22,176 nucleotides of DNA, from contig JAIRLL010000339.1 of the NCBI GenBank assembly GCA_031259505.1, forward strand, positions 1 to 22,176, in the 5' to 3' direction. The notes below the pieces were generated by a model that was not told where the DNA came from, searched no databases, and saw only the letters and a list, made by a program, of their open reading frames with translations. This document shows positions 7,751 to 13,598 of this stretch, piece by piece. Each line of letters starts with the position of its first letter. Positions within the stretch are counted from its first letter, which is position 1. Source of the stretch: Tannerella sp. GTDB taxonomy: Bacteria; Bacteroidota; Bacteroidia; Bacteroidales; Tannerellaceae. The position numbers were made by a program, and so were the translations under genes.

Positions 7751-7938
7751 CGCTTTTTCCCTCCCGAAAAAATTGAAAATAGCGCGCTCAGCAAGGCCGA
7801 ACCAGCCTTGCGTTCTACTCCATGCCGTGTAGTGGGAATACCGGTTCTCCTTGCAAATCTTTGCTTGGCGCCGGTAACTCCCATTGCACGTTTCCAGGAA
7901 AATGACATTCCAGGAATAATCGATTTTCTTCTGCTCAT
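7747..7938 (-). CDS. 63-aa basic protein of the Ter operon, function unknown
   Basis: A 63-residue protein beginning MSRRKSIIPGMSFSWKRA and ending FSIFSGGKKR, strongly basic (about 17 Arg/Lys against one Glu). The core contains KRAMGVTGAKQRFARRTGIP, followed by TTRHG, which looks like a short nucleic-acid- or ribosome-binding element; no family is assigned. Support for a real gene comes from position. It starts 2 nt after the stop of the upstream vWA gene, and its stop overlaps the next vWA start by ATGA, filling the gap between two paralogues exactly. An in-frame extension upstream to 8106 exists but would overlap the upstream vWA gene by 166 bp, so ATG at 7938 is chosen. Confidence 0.72.
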   Translation of the reverse strand: MSRRKSIIPGMSFSWKRAMGVTGAKQRFARRTGIPTTRHGVERKAGSALLSALFSIFSGGKKR

Positions 7939-7940
7939 CG

Positions 7941-8579
7941 TTATACTACGATATTCACTTCGGGTGGTGGCGGCGGCAATTCGCCAAGTCCAACTACTTC
8001 CGTCCCGCTGTCCACTTTCTGACTGCCGGTACTTACAGAAGCTGAAACCCATTTGAAGAATGCTTTGATTGTAGAACTGTCGGTCGTGTCCAACTGAACG
8101 ACACATTCCGTAATCTGTTTCAGCACCTTGGTATCTGCGCCCTGTCCGGCTGCGCAGGCAACAACGATACCTGTTTTACGTTTTCTGAACTCGTTAAGCC
8201 CTTTCTGCCAATTATCGGTCGGGCCGCCGTCTGTCATAATGAAAACCAATGGTTTCCAGTCGCCTTTCACATCAGCAGTTGTTTTTGTTACTTCGCTGTC
8301 GATTTTATTAGCTAACAGAGACAGGGCATCGCCCAGTGAAGTTAAACCGTTTGCCTGAATAGAAGGCATTTGAAAAGCGGTTAGTTCGGTTAGCGGAACG
8401 ATTTGTTTTGCGTTACTGTCAAATGTAATCACACTTAAATAGGCCGTTTCGAGTGCATAAGGGTCTTGCCTCAAGGCGCTTACTAATGTTTGCACGCCTG
8501 TTTCAACGGCGGCAATCGGTTCGCCCGTCATCGAACCCGAGGTGTCAAGTATCAAATAGACGGGAAGTCTTCTTGCCAT
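7941..8579 (-). CDS. TerY-like vWA protein with intact MIDAS
   Basis: 212 residues, a single cytoplasmic vWA domain. The metal site is complete: DTSGS (12-16), Thr80-Ser81 in NGLTSLG, and TDGGPTD (116-122). Length and sequence match TerY (about 212 residues in enterobacterial ter clusters). It ends in GELPPPPPEVNIVV, a proline-rich tail shared with the neighbouring vWA protein but absent from the cysteine-cluster vWA. It follows the TerZ-like gene after 2 nt. vWA domains of this type bind a divalent metal and through it a partner protein, so it may bridge the TerD-family proteins to the signalling triad (inference). Confidence 0.9.
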   Translation of the reverse strand: MARRLPVYLILDTSGSMTGEPIAAVETGVQTLVSALRQDPYALETAYLSVITFDSNAKQIVPLTELTAFQMPSIQANGLTSLGDALSLLANKIDSEVTKTTADVKGDWKPLVFIMTDGGPTDNWQKGLNEFRKRKTGIVVACAAGQGADTKVLKQITECVVQLDTTDSSTIKAFFKWVSASVSTGSQKVDSGTEVVGLGELPPPPPEVNIVV

Positions 8580-8581
8580 AA

Positions 8582-9193
8582 TTATAAATATTTTGAAATT
8601 ACAGTTGTCAATGTCCCCTGTAAATCTCTATCGCGAGTTGCTTCGCCGATAGCGTTGAATTTCCATTCGCCGTTGCGTTTGTAGAATACGCCCATCACCA
8701 TTGAAACACTGCCTGCAAAGGTGGCATCGTTGGCAATGTCGTAGGTTGCAAACACTTCATTGACGCGACTTGGCGTTCCTTCGTAGATACGAATGGATGC
8801 AAACGGAATGGTTTTGAAATCGTGTCCGCGGAAACTGTTCAACACGAAAGCGATTTTTTCGACTTCAGCGGGCAGTTTTGCCAAATCGACGGTTATGACT
8901 TCATTGTCAAGTCCGTCGTCGCCTCCCATATCGCCGGTTAAATCGTCGCCGCTGTGCTTAATGGAACCGTTTTTGGATTTCAGATTCCCGAAATAAATTA
9001 TTTCCAGCGCCTTGTTGTTTCCATCAAATGTAGCGCAGCTTGCATCCAAATCGACTGCTTCCATTGATTTGCGGCCCAGACAGTTTTTCTTTTCAATCGC
9101 GCCCCAGTTAACTCCTACGCAAAGATTTTGCAACTTGTTGCCGTTGCTTTTTTCAAGATTTATCCGCTGACCTTTTTCTAGTTTTATTGCCAT
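8582..9193 (-). CDS. TerD-family protein, TerZ-like
   Basis: 203 residues, one TerD domain. Marks are the start MAIKLEKGQRINLEKS, then VDLDASCATFDGNNKALEI, NLKSKNGSIKHSGDDLTG and GDDGLDNEVITVDLAKLP. The acidic clusters (DLDAS, SGDD, GDD) are those that bind calcium in TerD proteins studied by structure. The central segment FVLNSFRGHDFKTI is closer to TerZ than to TerD/TerE, where the equivalent reads VTIHEAEERRQ. The end is shorter in the GRIYKRNGEWKF region (MGVFYKRNGEWKF). It lies fourth in the operon, between the classic TerD gene and the first vWA. Cytoplasmic; the molecular role of TerZ is not established. Confidence 0.9.
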   Translation of the reverse strand: MAIKLEKGQRINLEKSNGNKLQNLCVGVNWGAIEKKNCLGRKSMEAVDLDASCATFDGNNKALEIIYFGNLKSKNGSIKHSGDDLTGDMGGDDGLDNEVITVDLAKLPAEVEKIAFVLNSFRGHDFKTIPFASIRIYEGTPSRVNEVFATYDIANDATFAGSVSMVMGVFYKRNGEWKFNAIGEATRDRDLQGTLTTVISKYL

Positions 9194-9209
9194 ATCAGTT
9201 TAATTTTAA

Positions 9210-9764
9210 TCAGTTATACTTATTTAAATAATCTTCCAAACCGCCTTTTTGACCTGTGCCGACGGCTTCGAATTTCCATTCGCCATTGCGTTTGTAGATT
9301 CGGCCGAACTCAACGGCTGTTTCTACCGAAAAATCTTCCTCCAATTCATATTTCAGAAGTTCTTCGTTGGTGTCGGGGTTGTAAATTCGCACAAACGAAT
9401 TACGCACCTGTCCGAAATTCTGACGGCGTTCTTCCGCTTCATGAATGGTTACTACCACAATGATTTCCGCAGCATTGGGATTGATTTTCGATAAATCGAC
9501 TCTTATGCTTTCGTCGTCTCCTTCGCCTGCTCCCGTAAGATTGTCGCCTGTATGCTCAACAGCGCCATCTGGCGATTTCAGGTTGTTATAAAAAACAAAG
9601 TATTCATCGGACAGACATTTTTTGTTTTCGCCGAGAATAAAAACCGAAGCATCAAGGTCGAAATCTACGCCTGTGCTCGACGAGTTGGCATCCCAGCCCA
9701 ACCCGATTACAAATTTTGGGAGGGAAAGCAAAGCACGTCCTCCTTTTTCTAAATTGATTGCCAT
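9210..9764 (-). CDS. TerD/TerE-type protein
   Basis: 184 residues, the most canonical TerD domain of the four. It begins MAINLEKGGRALLSLPKF and has LGWDANSSS, FDLDASVFILGENKKC, YNNLKSPDGAVEHTGDNLTG, GEGDDESIRVDLSKI, IHEAEERRQNFGQVRNSF and VEFGRIYKRNGEWKFEAVG. The length matches TerD/TerE (about 190 residues). The two calcium-binding acidic loops are complete. It sits 16 nt upstream of the TerZ-like gene and 36 nt after the TerA-like gene. TerD and TerE are too similar to name one over the other from sequence alone. It is cytoplasmic and has been linked in the family to membrane-associated stress complexes with TerC, but no TerC is seen in this window. Confidence 0.93.
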   Translation of the reverse strand: MAINLEKGGRALLSLPKFVIGLGWDANSSSTGVDFDLDASVFILGENKKCLSDEYFVFYNNLKSPDGAVEHTGDNLTGAGEGDDESIRVDLSKINPNAAEIIVVVTIHEAEERRQNFGQVRNSFVRIYNPDTNEELLKYELEEDFSVETAVEFGRIYKRNGEWKFEAVGTGQKGGLEDYLNKYN

Positions 9765-9800
9765 TTCTTTATTTTTTTATTAATGAATGAATTGTTTAAA

Positions 9801-10442
9801 TTATTTGCTGCCTGCTCGCCACTGCATTCCCCAAGCATACTTTTTGTCGCAGTCGCCATGTCCGTTATGGAAAGTAACGAGTTTTTTTACTGTCAGCGAA
9901 TCGCTGTCGAACACGATTTCGGCTATAGCGCAGAACTTCTCTGCGCTGTTCTGTTTGCCCATTTCGACAATAATGTCGGGATTATCCGGAACTTTAACCG
10001 TAACCACCGCATTGGTTTCCGCCCATTTTGCTGCGCCATCATATATGAAAGTATAGACGGTAATGCGTTTCAGGTCGCTCAACGCCTGCGGATTGATGAG
10101 GATATTTTCGCCGTCGCTCGCCGCACCGGAACGGTCGTCGCCGGTGTGCCAGATCCAAGGTTTTTGAGTGTAACATCCTTGCTTTGTTACTTGATTTTTA
10201 GACCCGCCTTGTCCGTGCGCAAACTGCAAGCCGTCGATACAGGACTTGCTCCCGTCCTGCAATTCGTACCAGACGCCCAAATCAAGGTCGACAGATTTGT
10301 CGCCGTTCCAAAATTTCGACCAGCCGCTCTGTTTTTCCTGATTCCAATTGAGGTTAATAACAATTTCTTTTGCAGCGTTATTGCCTCGTTTGGTTAAGTC
10401 AATTTTATGACTGTCACCTGTTTTTTCGAGTATTATTGCCAT
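9801..10442 (-). CDS. TerA-like single TerD-domain protein
   Basis: 213 residues. It differs from its neighbours by VDLDLGVWYELQDGSKSCIDGLQFAHG, HTGDDRSGAASDGENILIN, VYTFIYDGAAKWAETNAVVTVKVP and the end WGMQWRAGSK, all typical of the TerA branch of the family. TerA of enterobacteria is roughly 380 residues, so this is a shorter, single-domain form. The acidic pair HTGDD is retained, but the GDDE of classic TerD is replaced by SDGEN, so calcium binding may differ. An N-terminal insertion EKQSGWSKFWNGDKS precedes the DLDLG motif. It is second in the operon. TerA proteins are thought to be cytosolic partners of TerC/TerD, with no enzymatic activity known. Confidence 0.85.
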   Translation of the reverse strand: MAIILEKTGDSHKIDLTKRGNNAAKEIVINLNWNQEKQSGWSKFWNGDKSVDLDLGVWYELQDGSKSCIDGLQFAHGQGGSKNQVTKQGCYTQKPWIWHTGDDRSGAASDGENILINPQALSDLKRITVYTFIYDGAAKWAETNAVVTVKVPDNPDIIVEMGKQNSAEKFCAIAEIVFDSDSLTVKKLVTFHNGHGDCDKKYAWGMQWRAGSK

Positions 10443-10460
10443 ATTGATAAAATTTTACAA

Positions 10461-11060
10461 TTAAACATATTTATCCACAAAGTATTGCAAACCTCCTTTG
10501 TAGCCAATACCCATCGCCTCGAATTTCCATTCGCCGTTTCTGCGGTACAGGCGACCGAACTCTACGGCGGTTTCAACCGAAAAGTCTTCGTCCAAATCGT
10601 ATTTTGCTATTTCTTCGTTGGTTTGAGCGTTGTAAATGCGAATGAAAGAGTTGCGCACCTGCCCGAAGTTTTGCCGGCGGGATTCGTAATCATGGATTGT
10701 CACGGTGAAAATGATTTCTTGCACTTCAACAGGCACTTTTGACAAATCCACTTTTAGTGTTTCATCATCTCCATCGCTACTACCGCCGGTAGTATCATCG
10801 CCCGTACTCATAACGCCAAACAATCCATCTGTGCAATGATTTTTTTCGCAATCATCGTCTTGGTGTCTTCTACCACATAGATTGTTGTAGAAAATCAAAA
10901 ACTCGTCTTTGGGAAGTTTTTTGTTCGCGCCAAGCATAAATGCCGACGCATCAAGATCAAAAGCAAACCCTGAGCCTTCATTCGGATCCCAGCCTAAACC
11001 TACTCCTACTTTCGACAGTCCGATTTCTATCCGCTGTCCTTTTGTTAAATTAATTGCCAT
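10461..11060 (-). CDS. TerD/TerE-type protein with Cys/His-rich insertion
   Basis: 199 residues, first gene of the operon. It is a clear TerD domain: MAINLTKGQRIEIGLSK, LGWDPNEGSG, FDLDASAFMLGANKKL, STGDDTTGGSSDGDDETLKVDL, IHDYESRRQNFGQVRNSF and VEFGRLYRRNGEWKFEAMG. Compared with the neighbouring TerD, the loop after FYNNL is about 14 residues longer and carries Cys62, His66, Cys71, His75 and Cys76, with three aspartates between. That arrangement could hold an extra metal ion next to the calcium-binding loops. The start at 11060 follows a long leader with a promoter at 11235-11264. Confidence 0.92.
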   Translation of the reverse strand: MAINLTKGQRIEIGLSKVGVGLGWDPNEGSGFAFDLDASAFMLGANKKLPKDEFLIFYNNLCGRRHQDDDCEKNHCTDGLFGVMSTGDDTTGGSSDGDDETLKVDLSKVPVEVQEIIFTVTIHDYESRRQNFGQVRNSFIRIYNAQTNEEIAKYDLDEDFSVETAVEFGRLYRRNGEWKFEAMGIGYKGGLQYFVDKYV

Positions 11061-11061
11061 A

Positions 11062-11082
11062 TCATCTAAATATATTATTCAT
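11062..11082 (-). other. Minimal six-codon ORF just ahead of the first TerD gene
   Basis: An ATG at 11082 opens a six-codon frame MNNIFR whose TGA stop (11062-11064) ends just before the TerD start codon at 11060. It has no strong ribosome site of its own. It could arise by chance in this AT-rich leader, or could re-initiate into the TerD gene. Confidence 0.2.
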
Positions 11083-11087
11083 TGTTA

Positions 11088-11141
11088 TCAATTATCCTTT
11101 TCCTTTTTTAATCTGTCTCCAAATGTGTTCGGAATATACAT
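11088..11141 (-). CDS. Possible 17-aa leader peptide (uORF) of the Ter operon
   Basis: An ATG at 11141 opens a frame encoding MYIPNTFGDRLKKEKDN, ended by TGA at 11088-11090, some 27 nt upstream of the first TerD start. A purine-rich AGAAAGAGG lies 4 nt before the ATG, a good Shine-Dalgarno-like site. It lies wholly inside the predicted 5' leader. There is no clear run of one amino acid as in classical attenuators. The frame may be chance; conservation would settle it. Confidence 0.3.
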   Translation of the reverse strand: MYIPNTFGDRLKKEKDN

Positions 11142-11210
11142 ATATCCTCTTTCTAAAAGCTAAAAAAACAAGATGATAAAATACTGCTAATTACACTTTA
11201 TATAATATGC

Positions 11211-11229
11211 GCAAGTTTTTTAAACTTGC
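11211..11229 (-). promoter_or_regulatory. Perfect hairpin at the 5' end of the Ter transcript (or operator)
   Basis: GCAAGTTT and AAACTTGC form a perfect 8-bp inverted repeat with a 3-nt spacer. It begins about 6 nt downstream of the -7 box, so it would be the first structure of the mRNA, at or within a few bases of +1. It may stabilise the transcript's 5' end or serve as a DNA operator. It is not followed by a U run on the transcript, so a terminator is unlikely. Confidence 0.5.
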
Positions 11230-11234
11230 ATGTG

Positions 11235-11264
11235 CAAAGATACGAAAGTATTTGACTGTTTCAA
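11235..11264 (-). promoter_or_regulatory. Bacteroidota-type promoter of the Ter operon
   Basis: On the minus strand the -7 box TATCTTTG (11235-11242) matches TAnnTTTG exactly. A -33 TTG (11262-11264, within TTTTTG) lies 19 nt further upstream, the spacing expected for the primary sigma factor of Bacteroidota. Transcription would start near 11228-11231, giving a leader of about 170 nt. The rest of the 336-bp gap 11061-11396 shows no gene or clear terminator. Confidence 0.72.
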
Positions 11265-11396
11265 AAATATTTTCACAATTTCCAATAAGCAGGTCATATT
11301 CCGACATTGTTTAACTGATTCGGTCAATTTTGTTCTCAACCAACAAAGCGTTATAAATATACAACAATCAATAACATTTGCGTGTTCCATACGCGG

Positions 11397-12266
11397 TTAC
11401 TTCAGTTTTTCCGTGATTTCATTCAGCCATTCGGCGGCATTTTTCACCGTCTCGCCGTTTTCATTGTACGCCCCGACGAGGTACTGCCCTTTCCATACAA
11501 CGGGAATATCGCCATTGTACCGGTCTTTGATGACAATACTGCCTTCGTCCGTGACGGCCGGCTGCCCGGTAAATTCAACATAACTGTCCAGCGCTTTGCG
11601 AACGCCGTCTTTCGTTTTGCCGTCGAGGATAAAAAGTTGAAACAACTGTCCTTCGTATTCGTACTTTGCAGCATAAACTGACTTTAGAAATTCGTGGCCG
11701 ATGTAACCTTTCGTAATGTAAGACTCCGACCACGCGCGTTTCCCCTTCGCCGGGAACAGTTTTGCCTCAGGCGGATATGTGGCGCCGGCGTCAATTCTGT
11801 CCGACAGTCCCCGGCCAATCGCATGGAGGGTTTCTTCCACATCGCCGGCGCTGTTGCTCCACATCTTCACATAGATACATCCGGCGAAGAAAAACAGGTT
11901 TTTGGCATCGCCCTGTGCTTCTCCTCCGATATCGAAATGCGCCAGCTCGTCCGAGCGTTCCGATGCATACATGCCGAAAGCGTCTTCGGGCGTGGCATGT
12001 CGATAGGCCTGTATTGTGATGTAATCATCGCCTTTCCTGTACTCCAGAGAGGTCATTTCCTCAAAGTTGTTCTCTATGAACAGAGGCGCCGCGCCGTTGA
12101 TGCGGTCGAAAAGATTGTCGGGGTCAAAGACTTCCGTTTCGTCCGACAGCGTCCATTCCGGGACATCGACCAGCCATGATTTCAACTGCCCGGGCGTCTG
12201 GGCAACGAGTAGCTGAATGGAAATCAGCACAAGAAAGGCAATGATTGATTGTCTGATATATTTCAT
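11397..12266 (-). CDS. Exported DUF6599-like protein
   Basis: 289 residues with a signal peptide (MKYIRQSIIAFLVLISIQ..., cut likely after LLVAQ, residue 23). The mature part contains ETEVFDPDNLFDRINGAAPLF, EYRKGDDYITIQAYRHATPEDAFGMY (about 75-100), and FFAGCIYVKMW. These resemble the DUF6599 family of periplasmic or lipoprotein-like proteins with unknown function; there is no lipobox cysteine at the cut site. It follows the aldo/keto reductase gene by 20 bp on the same strand and is probably co-transcribed. The pairing with a Tat-exported oxidoreductase suggests a shared envelope role, which is inference. Confidence 0.72.
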   Translation of the reverse strand: MKYIRQSIIAFLVLISIQLLVAQTPGQLKSWLVDVPEWTLSDETEVFDPDNLFDRINGAAPLFIENNFEEMTSLEYRKGDDYITIQAYRHATPEDAFGMYASERSDELAHFDIGGEAQGDAKNLFFFAGCIYVKMWSNSAGDVEETLHAIGRGLSDRIDAGATYPPEAKLFPAKGKRAWSESYITKGYIGHEFLKSVYAAKYEYEGQLFQLFILDGKTKDGVRKALDSYVEFTGQPAVTDEGSIVIKDRYNGDIPVVWKGQYLVGAYNENGETVKNAAEWLNEITEKLK

Positions 12267-12286
12267 AGGTATATATTAATACATAT

Positions 12287-13480
12287 TCAACTCAAAAGTG
12301 CGTCGGGCACGTGCAGGACAGGCGTAACGGCGGCTATTTTCCGTGCGACGTCGAAACCGGACGTACATTTCACTCTGCACCCTTTGCCGCAACTGCTGCA
12401 TGTCCTGTCGGGCAGGTGCAGTTCCTGAAGCGTTTCTTTGGAAAGGGTTGCGTTTTTGTAGCCGTAGGCATACATGTAGGCGCGCATCATGTCGGGTATC
12501 GGCAGATGTTCGACGCACATTTCGCGACATTTCCCGCATTGCTGGCAAAACATCATCTCCTGCGTGCAGAGCATGGCGAGATATTTTTTCTCGCTTTCCG
12601 TCAGGACGGGGTCTTTGACGGCGGCCAGACATTCGTCCAGTTCGTCGAAATTGCTGAATCCGGGAATGATGGTCGAGATGTTTTCGTTTTGCCATGCCCA
12701 TTTCAGGCAGGCGCGTGAATTGATTGTCTTTTTCCCTTCTGCATCTTCGACTGCTCCGGTCATCGTCTTCATGGCGATAAAACCGACGCCGGCCTTGACG
12801 CCTCGTGCGATGGCCTCGTCTGTTTCTTTCAGATTGGCAAGCTTGAAGTTGTATGACAGGAGTATCACGTCGTATATGCCCGTTTCGACCGCGGCATCAA
12901 TCAGTTTGGGATTCAGCGCATGTGTGGAAAAACCGATGTGGAGGGTTTTGCCGTCGGCCTTGAATTTTTTCAGCAGGTTGATGATTCTTTCGTCCGTCAC
13001 CTGCTCCACTTTGTCGAGGGCGTGTGTGTAGAAAATTTCCACATGATCCATCTGCAGGCGTTTCAGGCTGAGGTCCATCAGCGCCGTAAAGTCTTCTTCA
13101 AAACTGTCTTTCAGCGGGTAGTCAAATTTGCCCTTCGTGGCGATGCGGAACGAATCGCGGGGTTTGTCCTTGAAGAAATTGCCGAGCATCACTTCGTTCT
13201 GACCGTTCTGGTATCCGTGTGCCGTGTCGAAAAATGTGATGCCTGCGTTGTAAGCCGCTCTGACCACATTGGGGTTGTCTGCCCGCATCACGCCCATGCT
13301 GAGGATGGGTATCGTAATGCCTGTCTTTCCCAGCGTACGCATGGGAAATTCATTTGCCTTGCTGCTTGCAGGATTGATTTTCAGTGAGGAGGCTGCTGCT
13401 TCCGGCATGAGCAGCGCTCCTGCTCCGGTTGTTGCTGTAAGGCGAAAAAAATCGCGTCTGGTTAATTTTTTTGCGTTCAT
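12287..13480 (-). CDS. Tat-exported aldo/keto reductase with C-terminal iron-sulfur cysteine motifs
   Basis: 397 residues. A twin-arginine signal LTRRDFFRL (5-13) precedes a hydrophobic stretch ending near residue 31. The aldo/keto reductase barrel (about 45-300) has the catalytic tetrad Asp85, Tyr90, Lys116 and His153 (FFDTAHGYQNG, IATKGKFD, FYTHALD). The C-terminus holds two four-cysteine motifs: Cys312, 315, 318, 322 (CxxCxxCxxxC) and Cys361, 364, 368, 372 (CxxCxxxCxxxC). Both fit [4Fe-4S] clusters, and Tat export suits a protein folded with cofactors in the cytoplasm. It probably reduces an unknown carbonyl substrate in the periplasm. It forms a two-gene unit with the DUF6599-like gene. 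Confidence 0.9.
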   Translation of the reverse strand: MNAKKLTRRDFFRLTATTGAGALLMPEAAASSLKINPASSKANEFPMRTLGKTGITIPILSMGVMRADNPNVVRAAYNAGITFFDTAHGYQNGQNEVMLGNFFKDKPRDSFRIATKGKFDYPLKDSFEEDFTALMDLSLKRLQMDHVEIFYTHALDKVEQVTDERIINLLKKFKADGKTLHIGFSTHALNPKLIDAAVETGIYDVILLSYNFKLANLKETDEAIARGVKAGVGFIAMKTMTGAVEDAEGKKTINSRACLKWAWQNENISTIIPGFSNFDELDECLAAVKDPVLTESEKKYLAMLCTQEMMFCQQCGKCREMCVEHLPIPDMMRAYMYAYGYKNATLSKETLQELHLPDRTCSSCGKGCRVKCTSGFDVARKIAAVTPVLHVPDALLS

Positions 13481-13540
13481 TGTGAATAGAAATTTAATTT
13501 GTTGATAACACCTGATACTTTATTAAAATATTTCGTTTTA

Positions 13541-13573
13541 CAAAATTGAAACTTATTATTGAGAGAAACAAAT
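13541..13573 (-). promoter_or_regulatory. Weak promoter candidate for the aldo/keto reductase unit
   Basis: On the minus strand CAATTTTG (13541-13548) is one base from TAnnTTTG, with ATTTG (13569-13573) 20 nt further upstream as a -33 element. It lies in the 118-bp gap downstream of argS, 61 nt before the start codon. AT-rich DNA makes chance matches likely. Confidence 0.3.
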
Positions 13574-13598
13574 AACGGGTAAATAATTTATGCATTAT

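Noticed and set aside
1140..11060. Calling the cluster a tellurite-resistance operon
   Set aside because: Family names come from tellurite work, but the gene set lacks TerC and TerB here and fits a general stress-signalling system better.
11382..11396. Terminator after the DUF6599-like gene
   Set aside because: Four-base stem and no U tract; too weak to annotate.
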